A DNA stretch of 64,000 bases from Delphinus delphis (Eukaryota; Chordata; Mammalia; Artiodactyla; Delphinidae), in the NCBI RefSeq assembly GCF_949987515.2, contig NC_082684.1, positions 48,326,006-48,390,005 on the forward strand, given 5' to 3'. Below are positions 1 through 11,719 of this stretch, in pieces (the stretch's first letter is position 1; every line of letters begins with the position of its first letter). The notes under the pieces are model-generated. The model had not been told where the DNA came from and did not search any database. It saw only the letters and a program-made list of their open reading frames with translations. Made by a program: the position numbers and the translations under genes.

Positions 1-1063
1 TTCTTCTATATATTTTGGATACAAGTCCTTTATCAGCTATATGTTTTGCAAATATTTTCTCCCAGTCTGTGGCTTGTTTCTTCATTCTCTTAATGGTGTC
101 TTTTGCAGAGCAGAAGTTTTTAATAATAATAAAATCCAACTTTACAATTTTTTTTCTTTCATGGATCATGCTTTTGGTGTTGTGTCTAAAAATTCATTGC
201 CAAATCCAAGGTCACCAAGATTTTCTTCTATGTTTTACATTTAGGTCTATGATCCATTTTGAGTTAATTTTTATGAAAGGTGTAAAGTCAGTGTCTCGAT
301 TCACTTATTTGCATGTGAATGTCCAGTTGTTTCAGCCCCTTTTTTGAAAAGAGGAGCCTTTCTCCATTAAACTGCTTTTGCTCTTTTGTCAAAGATCAGA
401 CTCTATTTATGTAGGTGTATTTCTTCTCAATGTTTTAACTGTTCAATTTAACATTTAAATCTTTGCTTTGTATGGAATTTAACTAGGTAAATAGTATGAG
501 CAGTATATTAGTCAGGTGGCTAAATAATTGTCCCAACACAACTGAAATTAATCTCAGTTTTCAAGGTGTGATTTTTTTATACTAAACGCTCATATATATT
601 GGGGTCTACTTTGGACTTTCTGTTTCATTAATCTATTTTTTTTTTTTTACTAGTACTGTTGCTTTAATTACTGAGGCTTTATAATGTATTGTAATATCTG
701 AAAGGTCCAGGCCCCTTCATGTTTCTGTTTCTAGAATTGCATTTTTGTTCTGTTTACATGTGACATTTAAAATTAGCTTGTCTGGTTTCTTCCTCTCCCT
801 GACTAAATCCTACTGGCATTAAATTTATAAGTTATTTTAGGGACACTTGACATCTTTAGAATGAATCTTCCCATCCCAGAACCAGATGTCTTTCCATTTA
901 TTCAAGTTTTCTTTTGTGTTCTCTAGTAGTGTTTTAATGCTTTCTTCATATATGCTTGGACACTGAAATTTATTACTGGGTATTTTATATCTTTTGTTTC
1001 TATTGTAAATGGGATTTTCCTTCCATTATCTTCTAATACATACACACTGATAAATTTTTATGT
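1..1063 (-). mobile_element. Old L1 fragment (ORF2 C-terminal part, antisense)
   Basis: The + strand reads as the antisense of an ancient L1 ORF2: phrases such as CAAATATTTTCTCCCAGTCT and GGGTATTTTATATC match the region that recurs in antisense in the younger L1s of this window. The 3' end lies before the window and the copy is 5'-truncated near 1063. Reading frames are broken, so it is a dead relic of the L1MA/L1MB age class (age is an inference from divergence). Confidence 0.75.
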
Positions 1064-2282
1064 GATCAGTGATCCACAGTTACACTTGAACTTTGCTTCT
1101 TTGTAAACAGAAAAGATCAAGGTTTTAGACAATTTCTTAGTCTCAGAATATAGAAAAATTGCAATTGGGGAAGAATTAAGTTAGTAAAATCTAAGACTAG
1201 AATAACAAGTGTAAACTTAGGGTAACCCTATACTAAATATTTACGGAATTGTATATTTTTGAACCATCATGGCCAATTAAGTAGTGTATTTTTGGAGGAC
1301 ATTTAAAATATTCCTAAAACATCATTGATTAAAAATATTCTGAGTAAATGGTCTACTAACATTTTTAACACATTGATTTTTCAGGATATATTAATGAAAT
1401 AAACCAAGTGTTTAGAGCATAGCATTGTTCTGTGTGTGTAAGAAAGGGAGTGTTAAGTCTAAAACTCTGAAGGGTCTTCGATGTTACCCTCCTTGCATAA
1501 TACTTGCGGAAACACCAAGCCTCTGAATCAGAAATCAGACACAGCGGTAACAGCAATCACAGTAACATGGTAGTACTGGATTTGCCGTACCCAGTTCTCC
1601 ACAGAGCTACAAGGTGAGAGCCATACGCTTAAATCCGTACTTACAGCAAGGTTTGGAGAAGGAGAACTTAAATTATGAATCTCTGAGTTTACATAGGAGC
1701 TGGCAAATCTGCTTTTTCCTTCTGAAGATAGAGTGCTTATCTTTTTCTCTGGAATTTAAACAAATTGCTTGGGGCAGGAGAAAAAGTTCTCTACCCCTAA
1801 ATATAAGCATTTAGCTCCAGGGAAGATAAGGAAGGTTTTATTACCTTTGAATGGGACCAGGTGGCTCCAGAAAAAAGGAAACAAGATTAGAACATGAAGA
1901 GATGTTTTCCATCTTTGTGTACTGCCAATTTTCATCTTCAGGAGACATGGACTGTATAGGAACACTGAGAAATCTAGGAGGGATAGTTTTCTAACGGAGA
2001 CATATATAAATATTTATTTATGGCATATATGTATTTGGTATAAATATTTCAAAGCTTCACAAGAACGTGATTATTGGTTTACAGGAAGGGAATGCGGAAG
2101 CTGGGATGGGGGGAAGGAGTTGGAGGTGGACTTTTCACTCTTTAACTTTTTGTATACTTCTTGTGTTAGGAGTCCTACAAAAGAGTTAAAATTTGCAAAA
2201 TAAATAAAATTTAAAATAAAGGTAAGATTACAGATTTATAGTCTACAAATTCTCAGCTCTGTTTTCTAAAATATACATAGTC
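1064..2282. other. Intron, no recognised feature
   Basis: AT-rich intronic sequence. No exon-like open stretch with splice sites and no repeat I can name. Confidence 0.5.
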
Positions 2283-2523
2283 AAAACCGATGGGGCTTCC
2301 GTGGTGGCGCAGTGGTTGAGAGTCCGCCTGCCGATGCAGGGGACACGGGTTCGTGCCCCGGTCCGGGAGGATCCCACGTGCCGCGGAACGGCTGGGCCCG
2401 TGAGCCATGGCCACTGAGCCTGCGCGTCCGGAGCCTGTGCTCCGCAACGGGAGAGGCCACAACAGTGAGAGGCCCGCGTACCGCAAAAAAAACAAAAAAA
2501 AAAACCCAACAAAAAACCGATGG
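2283..2523 (+). mobile_element. CHR-type tRNA-derived SINE
   Basis: Full copy in + orientation with a pol III A-box-like TGGCGCAGTGG and B-box-like GGTTCGTGCCC, the CHR tail tag ending GCGTACCGC and an A-rich tail. It is flanked by an 11-bp duplication AAAACCGATGG (2283-2293 and 2513-2523), which proves target-primed insertion and suggests a young copy. Confidence 0.9.
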
Positions 2524-2754
2524 AATTGTGTGGTTTGGTAACTGTGAGGAAAATTTCACTTCCCAGCTTCTAGATTGGGTTAAGAAGGGTAATATTTAGA
2601 AAAAGAAAGTAAAGTAACAATCTTTATTTGTTGATTGAGAATACCATATGTAACCAGTCTGAGGCAAGTCAGATGGAGGTGTAGAAGATTGAGGCACTAT
2701 AATCTCAAATGTGCTTGGGAATGATATATGAAGAAGTCAGGGTTTATGGAGGAT

Positions 2755-2925
2755 TTATCCGTTGTGTGATCATAGCAGTTTATCTTTTCTGATTGCTGGT
2801 TTTCCTCATCTCTTAAATGTTAAAAATTGCACTGTCATTAGATTTTTTTGAAGATCAAATAACGTAATACATCTGAAAATATGCTTTGTGTTTTACCGAG
2901 CGCTCTACAAATGTTAGTCGCTTTT
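2755..2925 (+). repeat. MIR-like SINE relic
   Basis: TTTCCTCATCTCTTAAATG, then GATCAAATAACGTAATACAT and a GCGCTCTACAAATGTTAG end match the 3' half of MIR (ancient tRNA-derived SINE). Diverged, no duplications left. Confidence 0.55.
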
Positions 2926-4050
2926 TTCTATATAAATGCAGGAAATCTCATTTTGCAATTAAGAAAAAAAGCAATCCAAATTCAAATATCTACCTGCCGT
3001 TCTGTTGCACACACAGTACTAATAGAAGTGAGTTCATGCAAGTCCGTGCTGTGACAGTTGCTGGGAATGTTTGCCATGAGGCAGCAGTTGCAAAGAAAGG
3101 CCGTTTCCCCCCTAGTCATTGTTGACTCATGGAAATCATCAAATGATATTGATACAAAAAGGAAAGACTGTGTAGTACTGTAAGAAACAATGAAATCTCA
3201 ATAACTCTTTATTAAGGTGTGCTAATTGATATTCTGTGATATTATTTTGTCAAGTGGAAGATTTCTTTCCTTTTAAGTTAATATACTACTGACGATAATA
3301 TGAACTACAAATATTATGGTAATTATTTTCAACTATCATAATTTCTGCTAGTAGTTTATTTTTAACACATTATTGCAGAGCCTGGGTTTTGAGCTTGGAT
3401 AGAACTTCTGGGGAAAGCTCCTCTTGGAGGTGTCTTCCTTTAAAACTCCTGAGCTGTGCTCAAGCTGGTCCCTTCCTAATAGGTTTTGAGCTATTGCTCC
3501 TTCCTTTATCTCTATCAGATTTGTTCCTACACAATATTATCAGGTGGGTTCCTGTTTGATAGTAACATACTGGGAAATTGTAATAAAAAATTACTTGCCT
3601 TGGATTTGAATTCCTCACAGCTCTATGTTAATTGGTAGTAATGGTTATATCCCCGGACTGTGCCTTCTTACACAAAGTCCTTCTACCAGTGCATAACATC
3701 GTGTGTGACATGTATTAGGTGTTGAAAAATATTGGATTGATGGATGAATGAATTGGGAAGCTTCACTTTTTGGTTGTTAAAAATTGGAGGAGCAGAAATC
3801 TTCTTATGTTATAAGCCCATAAGATTGTTTCTGGTGTTAAGAATTCTATAAGTGGTAAGCTAGTAGGAAAATATACAGCGTATGACAAAAAGACTTAGAC
3901 TGATGTTTTTGAACTTTGTTATTACTTGTACTCTCAATTCAAATTTCAGAGATGGCTTCTGTTTGTTTTTTTAACTGTATTAATTTAGAAGATGCCTAAT
4001 GAAACATTTTGGGATATTTCATTTTATACATGGATCTACCTAGAATACTA
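2926..4050. other. Intron, mostly unassigned
   Basis: No exon. About 3640-3760 carries an L2-like 3' end (TGTGACATGTATTAGGTGTT followed by a GATGGATGAATGAAT run), weakly supported. The rest is unassigned. Confidence 0.4.
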
Positions 4051-4201
4051 TACAGTCATCCCTCAGTATCCAAGGGGGATTGGTTTCAGCACCTCCCACC
4101 CCTGCGCCTTCCTCACCCTCCGTGGATACCAGAATCCCCAGATGCTCAATCCCTCATATAAAATGGTGTAGTATTAGCATATAACCTATGCACATCCTCC
4201 C

Positions 4202-4434
4202 GTATACTTATTTTTCATTTTTTTTGCGGTACGCGGGCCTCTCACTGTTGTAGCCTCTCCCGTTGCGGAGCACAGGCTCTGGACGCGCAGGCTCAGTGGC
4301 CATGGCTCACGGGCCCAGCCGCTCCGCGGCATGTGGGATCTTCCTGGACCGGGGCATGAACCCGTGTCCCCTGCATCAGCAGGCAGACTCCCAACCACTG
4401 CGCCACCAGGGAAGCCCACTGTATACTTATTTTT
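4202..4434 (-). mobile_element. CHR-type SINE inserted in the L1 3' tail
   Basis: Minus-strand SINE body 4216-4420 (starts with T-run and GCGGTACGCGGGCCT in antisense, ends CCAGGGAAGCCC). 14-bp duplication GTATACTTATTTTT at 4202-4215 and 4421-4434. It split the tail of the L1 that had split the MER2 element, so it is the youngest of the three. Confidence 0.9.
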
Positions 4435-6467
4435 AACATCTTTACTGGAGTATAATTGCTTTACAGTCGTGTGTTAGTTTCTGCTTTATAACAAAGTGAA
4501 TCATATATACATATATACATATATCCCCATATCTCCTCCCTCTTGTGTCTCCCTTCCACCCTCCCTATCCCACCCCTCTAGGTGGTCACAAAGCACTGAG
4601 CTGATCTCCCTGTGCTATGCACCTGCTCCCCACTAGCTATCTGTTTTACATTTGGTAGTGTATATATGTACATGCCACTTTCTGACTTCATCCCAGCTTA
4701 CCCTTCCCCCTCCCCGTGTCCTCAAGTCCATTCTCTATGTCTGCGTCTTTATTCCTCTCCTGCCCCTAGGTTCTTCAGAACCTTTTAAAATTTTTTTTAG
4801 ATTCCATATATATGTGTTAGCATATGGTATTTGTTTTTCTCTTTCTGACTTACTTCACTCTGTATGACAGACTCTAGGTCCATCCACCTCACTACAAATA
4901 ACTCAATTTCGTTTCTTTTTATGATTGAGTAATATTCCATTGTATATATGTGCCACATCTTCTTTATCCATTCATCTGTCAGTGGACACTTAGGTTGCTT
5001 CCATGGCCTGGCTATTGTAAATAGAGCTGCAATGAACATTGTGGTACATGACTCTTTTTGAATTATGGTTTTCTCAGGGTATATGCCCAGTAGTGGGATT
5101 GCTGGGTCGTATGGTAGTTCTATTTGTAGTTTTTTAAGGAATCTCCATACTGTTCTCCATAGTGGCTGTATCAATTTACATTCCCACCAACAGTGCAAGA
5201 GGGTTCTCTTTTCTCCACACTCTCTCCAGCATTTATTGTTTTTAGATTGTTTGATGATAGCCATTCTGACTGGTGTGAGGTGATACCTCATTGTAGTTTT
5301 GATTTGCATTTCTCTAATGATTAGTGATGATGAGCATTCTTTCATGTGTTTGTTGGCAATCTGTATATCTTCTTTGGAGAAATGTCTGTTTAGGTCTTCT
5401 GCCCATTTCTGGATTGGGTTGTTTGTTTTTCTGATACTGAGTTGCATGAGCTGCTTGTAAATTTTGGAGATTAATCCTTTATCAGTTGCTTCATTTGCAA
5501 ATATTTTCTCCCATTCTGAGGGTTGTCTTTTCGTCTTATTTATGGTTTCCTTTTCTGTGCAAAAGCTTTTAAGTTTCATTAGGTCTCATTTGTTTATTTT
5601 TGTTTTTACTTCCGTTTCTCTAGGAGGTGGGTCAAAAAGGATCATGCTGTGATTTATGTCATAGAGTGTTCTGCCTATGTTTTCCTCTAAGAGTTTGATA
5701 GCATCTGGCCTTACATTTAGGTCTTTAATCCATTTTGAGTTTATTTTTGTGTGTGGTGTTAGGGAATGTTCTAATTTCGTTCTTTTACAAGTAGCTGTCC
5801 AGTTTTCCCAGCATCACTTATTGAAGAGGCTGTCTTTTCTCCATTGTATATTCTTGCCTCCTTTATCAAAAATAAGGTGACCATATGTGCGTGGGTTTAT
5901 CTCTGGGCTTTCTATCTTGTTCCGTTGATCTATCTTTCTGATTTTGTGCCAGTACCATATTGTCTTGATTACTGTAGCTTTGTAGTATAGTCTGAAGTCA
6001 GGGAGTCTGATTCCTCCAGCTCTGTTTTTTTTTCTCAGGATTGCTTTGGCTATTCGTGGTCTTTTGTGTTTCCATACAAATTGTGAAATTTTTTGTTGTA
6101 GTTCTGTGAAAAATGCCATTGGTAGTTTGATAGGTATTGCAGTGACTCTGTAGATTGCTTTGGGTAGTATAGTCATTTTCACAATATTGATTCTTCCAAT
6201 CCAAGAACATGGTATATCTCTCCATCTATTTGTATCATCTTTAATTTCTTTCAACAGTGTCTTATAGTTTTCTGCATATAGGTCTTTTGTCTCCTTACGT
6301 AGGTTTATTCCTAGGTATTTTATTCTTTTTGTTGCAGTGGTAAATGGGAGTGTTTCCTTAATTTCTCTTTCAGATTCTTCATCATTAGTGTATAGGAATG
6401 CCAGAGATTTCTGTGTATTAACTTTGTATCCTGCTACTTTACCAAATTCATTGATTAGCTCTAGTAG
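4210..6467 (-). mobile_element. 5'-truncated L1 inserted in the MER2 element
   Basis: Minus-strand L1 of about 2 kb: 3' UTR at 4440-4796, then the ORF2 C-terminal part with a 260-codon open frame ending at 4797, then a broken frame to about 6254 and the truncation point near 6467. The C-terminal zinc-knuckle-like region ([19 protein letters not shown]) is visible. Flanked by a perfect 13-bp duplication CTCCCGTATACTT (4197-4209 and 6468-6480). Cetartiodactyl-type 3' UTR. Confidence 0.9.
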
Positions 6468-6666
6468 CTCCCGTATACTTTAAATCATCTCTAGATTACT
6501 TATAATACCTAATACAATGTAAATGCTGTGTAAATAGTTGTCAGTATATGAGAAATTCAAGTTTTGTTTTTTAGACTTTTCTGGAATTTTTTTTCCCAAA
6601 TATTTTCCACCTGCAGTTGGCTGAACCTGCAAATGTGGAACCCATGGATACTGAGGGTCAACTGTA

Positions 6667-7361
6667 ATTAATTTAGGTAAAAGTAATTTGTCTGTCTCTC
6701 TCCTTCATCTCTCCCTCTGTCTCCTCCTCCCTTTTTGCTTTTTTTTCCCCCCTAGGAGTTTTAGTAAGGCAAAATAGAAGGTAACTTTTTTTTTATTGGG
6801 TTGTTTAGAATTTGAATAATGGCAGAAATATGATATAAAAGTGGTCTTTTTTTCTGAATAAAGGCTGAGCAACCTGCTGCTCTAAAAGCAGGGTCAGGTG
6901 GACTCCTGAGTTCTTTTTTTTTTTTTTTTCTGACACCCATTCAGTTCTTGGCCATATATCTTATCTACCTAATGATTGTGTTAGGAGGGTCTGTGGAAGA
7001 GTATGCCAAGGAAAAGGAAGGCCTTTCTGGGGCAGGAAGAGCTCCCAGGTCAGAGCAGCCTTAGGCTGTTTTACCCCATCTATAGAGCAAGAAAATCGCA
7101 AGACAGACTTTTCCTTTAACCCATTTCTCCACTTTGGAACTGGAGTGGAGGAGCACAGGCTCATGGAATGGATCCTAGAGATCCCTAGATGTCCCCATAT
7201 TCTGGAAGTTAACATTAAAAAATATATTAAAGTTAGGAAGCCATTGGGAACAATCATGGAGATCGTGAGATTATGAATGTCATTAGTTTTGGTATTATTA
7301 CCTCTTGGATAATGACTCTTTAATGAGCTTTGGGCATTAGGCAAGGTAACCTCTTTAAGGC
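6667..7361. other. Intron, pyrimidine-rich low-complexity stretches
   Basis: CT-rich run at about 6690-6755 and T-run at about 6916-6932. No exon or named repeat. Confidence 0.45.
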
Positions 7362-7440
7362 CCATGACCTTATCTGTAAAATGGAGTTAATGATAGTACT
7401 GATCTCACATGGTTGCCATGAAAATTAAGCACAACTGAGT
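7362..7440 (+). repeat. MIR-like fragment
   Basis: CATGACCTTATCTGTAAAAT and the following GGAGTTAATGATAGTACTGA match the central to 3' part of MIR. Short and diverged. Confidence 0.55.
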
Positions 7441-8384
7441 GTATTGTTGGGTGTTCTCAGTTATAAGCCCCAGAATCTGGGTCTGACTGGCTTAAGCAGA
7501 AAAGGATTTAGAGCAGATGTAGGAAAGCTCAGGCTCACTAGAAGGGTTGGAGAACTGGACTCAGGTTTATCTGGCTCTGAATTATTTGGCTCATAATCAT
7601 GACACGGAGCTAGTCTGCGGGGGACTGCTGCATTACTTCTAGGCATTGGATGCCACAACTTGCATTGCTAGCACTACAGCTGTCATTAGCACTATTGTCA
7701 TTCCTGCCTTCAAAGCTGACTGTTGCTGCTGCTGCTGCTTCTGGAAATAATTCTGCACTGCTCCTGATTCTTTACATCACTAGCTCCCAGTCTGGGATGT
7801 CAGATAAGTGATTCTGGGTCATATAGCCTAGCAGCAGGGAGCCTGGAAAAGCAATTTACAGTATTAGTAGCTTGTATGTGGGGACTTGGGCTCTGCCCAC
7901 CATGAAGACTTAGAAAACTGGGAATTCCCAAAGCAGAAGAGTCAGGCAATCCCAAAACTGATAAACTGCCACTACTTATATAGTACTTAGTACTATGCCT
8001 GACATGTGGGAAGTGTCCCCCCAAACATTGGCTTTTATCAATTTATATTTGCTGGTCTTTATTGAGAAAAAAGGTTAGGGATATTTCTACTCCTAGGTTA
8101 GATTTTTGAAGCAAATGGATTAGAGCTGCTAGAGAAGTAAAGGTAAATGGATGGATGTCATTCCCAAGCCGAGAATTTACACGGCAGTCCAATTACTTCA
8201 CTAGATGGTGTCTTCCAGCAGTTTTGAAGTAACTCAAGGGTAATTCTGGTCTTGCTAGCCAAAACGTATAAGTAGCCAGTAGCCCAGATCGCCACTGAGA
8301 CTCTGTAGCTATTCATTAGTTGCCTCCCTTTTTACCTGGTTTACCATGTATGAGTGGTCAGTAATAACATAGTTTAGAAAGTTA
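7441..8384. other. Intron with a short CTG run
   Basis: Contains a five-unit TGC/CTG microsatellite near 7722-7738. Otherwise nothing recognised. Confidence 0.4.
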
Positions 8385-8613
8385 CGGGCAAAGTGTCAGA
8401 AGACCTGGATTAGAATCTCAGCTCTATCAGTGACTACTGGTATGACCTGGAGCAGGTTACTTAATCCCTGAGGTTCTTTCCTCATACATATCTGTGTGTG
8501 TGTGTGGTGTGTGTGTGTGTAATAAAGAATTTTCCAAGAATATCGTTGAGGATTTAAATGAAAACATGTGAAAATATCTAGCAAATAGTGAGTACTGCCC
8601 AGTAAATATTTCT
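8385..8613 (+). repeat. MIR relic interrupted by a TG microsatellite
   Basis: TCAGAAGACCTGGATTAGAA, GACCTGGAGCAGGTTACTTA and the end AGTGAGTACTGCCCAGTAAA follow MIR order. A TG repeat (about 8491-8520) sits in the middle. Confidence 0.6.
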
Positions 8614-9345
8614 TTTAAAAACAAAACAAGAGCCCTGGGACGTATAGAAATTCAAGTTTTACATTTCTTTTAAAAAGTTGAAATCTGTAATATATAGGTA
8701 AATATTTAAGCAGTGTAATTTAGGGCAGCCATTTCAGGGTGCTCCCAAAGTGACAATATTTTTATAATAATACTAAGACGTTTGCCTTTTTCACTTTCCT
8801 TCTTTTATGAGTGCGGTTTCTAGAGGCTACATTTTGTGTTGTGTGTGTGATGTCACAACAGAGTGAACGAAGAAGCAGATAAGAGAATCCACCTGTCTTC
8901 TATTTAGTCCAGTATTAAAGAGACTTGCAAACATGTAAAACAAGGCCACTCTTTTCATTAGATTTTTCTTTCCTTTTGGAAATTTAGTTATTTTTAATAA
9001 AAAAGTGTTATGTTAATATGCAATGGTGTTTATTTTTATTTTTTAAGGGATTAATAAATATTTTTAATTGCTATTTTAATTTCTATTTTGGCAACTATTG
9101 ATAAATGTAACCTACATAAACAAAAGCCCTTTGAAGAGCTCAATAATTTTTAAGGGTATAAAGGGATCCTGAGACCAAAAAGTCTGAGAATTGCTATATT
9201 AGTGGAAAGAGCTATGTTTTCCGTAAGAGGAAACTATGACTGACTAATTTATTGGAGTGAACTTTTGCTTACCTAAGTATGTGGAGTTGGAACAGCTTTC
9301 AAAAATTCTTAAAGTTTAGCTTAACAAAAATACGCACACACATGC
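8614..9345. other. Intron, no recognised feature
   Basis: AT-rich, no exon or named repeat seen. Confidence 0.4.
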
Positions 9346-9366
9346 GCACACACACACACACACACA
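9346..9366. repeat. CA dinucleotide tract
   Basis: About ten CA units preceded by imperfect CACA/TGCG runs (9332-9345). Confidence 0.8.
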
Positions 9367-9488
9367 GAGATATGCATGTGGAGATTAAGTGAAATTAGTT
9401 GTTAGTGATAGAGAATTTATATAGAAGTAAAAAATTTTTAAATTCTTTTGGATAAAGAAATATGATGAGTTATTCTGATCTATACATT

Positions 9489-9692
9489 AAAAAGATGATT
9501 TGGGGGACTTTTCTGATGGTCAGTGGTTAAGACTCCATGCTCCCAGTGCAGGGGACCTGAGTTTGATCCCTGGTCAGGGAACTAGATCTCACATGCCACA
9601 ACGAAGATCCTGTGTGCCGCAACTAAGACCCGGCGCAGCCAAATAAATAAACATAAATAAATAGAGATTATATTAAAAAAAAGATGATTTGG
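9489..9692 (+). mobile_element. tRNA-derived SINE (CHR-2-like, short form)
   Basis: + strand copy 9504-9677 starting GGGACTTTTCTGATGGTCAG and ending in an AAATAAATAAAC-type tail. 15-bp duplication AAAAAGATGATTTGG at 9489-9503 and 9678-9692. More diverged than the CHR-1-like copies in the window, so older. Confidence 0.88.
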
Positions 9693-9699
9693 AAGAACT

Positions 9700-9860
9700 G
9701 TGGTCAAGTGGAAAGATCACTAAATTAGGAGTGAGAAGACCTGTTCTATGTTCTGTTTCTGGCTCCTCAGTTCAGTATATGTGTTTTTGAGTAAGTGTTT
9801 TGACTTGATCTTCTGTTTCTTCAAATGAAGAATGGCAGTAAATAATTCCTGCCCTATGTT
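9700..9860 (+). repeat. MIR relic
   Basis: Order AGGAGTGAGAAGACCTGTTC, then TTTCTTCAAATGAAGAATGG matches MIR. Diverged. Confidence 0.5.
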
Positions 9861-9864
9861 TTCT

Positions 9865-10345
9865 GTCATTCGTTCAACAAATACTTATTGAATACTTACA
9901 GTGTACCAGGTTCTATTCTGTTATGGGTATAGTGATAAAATATGCAAGGTCCCTGTCACAAGAAGGCAACAGTTTAATGAGAGAGGCAGGGATAAACAAG
10001 TAAAAAAATATATGTGAATAATTATAAATTTGATCCTACAAAGGATTAAATAGTGTGAAATTCAAGAGGAAAATGCCACAGACCTACTTATACAGGACCG
10101 ACAAGGGAGGCTTCTCTTAAGTCAATGATGTTTAAGCTGAGACCAGATATATGAGAAGGGAACAGCTTTCAACAAAGAGAATGGTGTGTGCAAATGCCCT
10201 GGGGTGTTGCCTAAAGTAGGGTAGACATGAGGAATAGTAGTACAAAATGATGTTGGAGAAGTAGACAAGGCTTACCATTCAGGGCCCTATAGGCCATGGA
10301 AAGATGATTTCAGTATAGATGTGTGAAGGGCTGAAATGTATCCAT
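9865..10345 (-). repeat. LINE-2 3' end relic
   Basis: Antisense L2: TTCAACAAATACTTATTGAA at the 3' end, then GATGTTTAAGCTGAGACCAG, CAAATGCCCTGGGGTG and GGGCCCTATAGGCCATGG, in the consensus order of the L2 reverse transcriptase C-terminal region read on the opposite strand. Very old and broken. The next part of the L2 consensus resumes at 11720, on the other side of exon 1. Confidence 0.65.
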
Positions 10346-10662
10346 GGCTGAGAGATTTGTAAGGGATTATTTGTCCAGAATAGGATGCTAGTAAATACAG
10401 TTTAAATGTATTGAGGTGGTTGTGACGGAGGATACGCACACTGTTTCTCACAAGTGTCCCTGGTTAATGTTCTTAGTGACAGACTAATGATTTAGAGGGT
10501 GATTTTAATTCAGACTTGAAATGCTTAGGTTCTTACTATTGAGAGTTTGTTCAAAAGATTAAATTTCTTTTTTGATTAGGTTCTTTAACCTACTCAAAAT
10601 ATGTATTAAATAACTAAGTACATGTCAGATTTTTCTACCAACTACATCTTTATTTATTTCAG

Positions 10663-10784
10663 TGCTCTTCTTTTTAATGAAGTAAAATATATTACCACTC
10701 TGGGGGACCTTCAGAACACAGAAAATGCTCTGAAAGGAAAAGCAAACATTGCATTCTCATATGTCAGAGCCATTGGAACACCAG
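10663..10784 (+). CDS. TXNDC16: TXNDC16 exon 1 of window (internal exon)
   Basis: 122-nt exon between acceptor TTATTTCAG and donor CCAG|GTATTT. The first base completes a codon from the previous exon and the last base (G) starts a Glu codon finished by the next exon. It encodes 40 full residues starting [10 protein letters not shown] and ending RAIGTP, in the N-terminal thioredoxin-like region. The open frame runs on past the donor to a stop in the intron; the donor is preferred because the next exon continues the known protein exactly at this point. An MIR starts about 150 bp downstream. Confidence 0.93.
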
Positions 10785-10936
10785 GTATTTATCAACTTTT
10801 ACATTAATCTTCGTCATGCCTCTGTACACGTGTGTTTATGTTGAAGGACTTAACATAGTGTATTTTGACCACAATCTTAATATTTTAAAATAAATTTAAA
10901 GTGTCTTTTACTATTATATTTTCTTTCTTCAAACAG

Positions 10937-11230
10937 GCAGCATAGTATAGTGCTGGAATGAGAACTCTGGAGCCAGACGCCTAGGTTAGACTCCATGTTC
11001 CACCAACTACTTACAGTATGACCTTGGACAACTTACTTATTTAGCCTGTTTCCTGGTCACTAAGGTGGTGAAAATAATTGTGCCTACCTCTTAGTGTTAT
11101 TGTGAGGACCAAGTGAATTTGAATAACTTAAAAAGTTTCCTGGTGCTCTGTGTCAGCTATTACTGTTTTTTATTTCCTTACAGTCCTCGTGGTACCTGAT
11201 ATAGTAGTTTATAGTATTTGATAAATGTTG
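10937..11230 (+). repeat. MIR, nearly full length
   Basis: AGCATAGTATAGTGCTGGAA, GGAGCCAGACGCCTAGG, TATGACCTTGGACAACTTAC and TTGTGAGGACCAAGTGAAT follow the whole MIR consensus including its core region. Confidence 0.75.
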
Positions 11231-11719
11231 TTGACTGTCTTGGCTTCCTTCTTTACCTTGGTATTTGCTGTTTATGACATATTTTTCTTGATTTTTAAAA
11301 AATCTAATTTTGACAGCATCACCTTGCGCATTCATAGGTAATTTTGTCATAAAGAAGTTTTTAAATGTTTCATGAACACATTATAGTTATGCTTTCAGGA
11401 TTTTTACTTGGTAATGGTTACAACTTGAACATGTTTATATAAAACGTTGTTAAAGACATTTAAAAAATTATATGTACTCTATGAAATAAAATCATTTATT
11501 GGAAATTTCAATTTTTATACACATAAAGCTTGATGGCTACACAGTATGCCATTGAACTTAATGTACTTGTAAAATAATGCTCCAGAATCAGCCTGTTTAT
11601 TGTTTACTTTTCAAGGCCCCTCAGGTTATTGTATTTTGTCCATGGTTTTTAATTGTAATTAACGAGAGGGATGAGCTATACAGGGAGCCAGAAATCCCTG
11701 ATTTATATTTTAACAGGGT
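11231..11719. other. Intron, no recognised feature
   Basis: AT-rich intronic DNA, no exon or named repeat. Confidence 0.4.

Larger units (their letters stand above)
4053..6664 (+). mobile_element. MER2-like Tigger-family MITE, split by later insertions
   Basis: Left half 4053-4209 (begins CAGTCATCCCTCAGTATCC) and right half 6468-6664 (ends GGATACTGAGGGTCAACTG) are the two ends of one short nonautonomous pogo/Tigger element with inverted termini, flanked by TA (4051-4052 and 6665-6666). The internal text continues across the gap: CTCCCGTATACTT occurs on both sides of the inserted L1. The element itself encodes nothing. Confidence 0.82.

Noticed and set aside
4797..5579. 260-codon minus-strand frame as a gene
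   Set aside because: It is the L1 ORF2 C-terminus with the typical HCWWECK region, inside a 5'-truncated copy with target duplications.
1..10662. N-terminal exons of TXNDC16
   Set aside because: No segment with splice sites encodes the expected upstream sequence; all longer frames there are repeat-derived.
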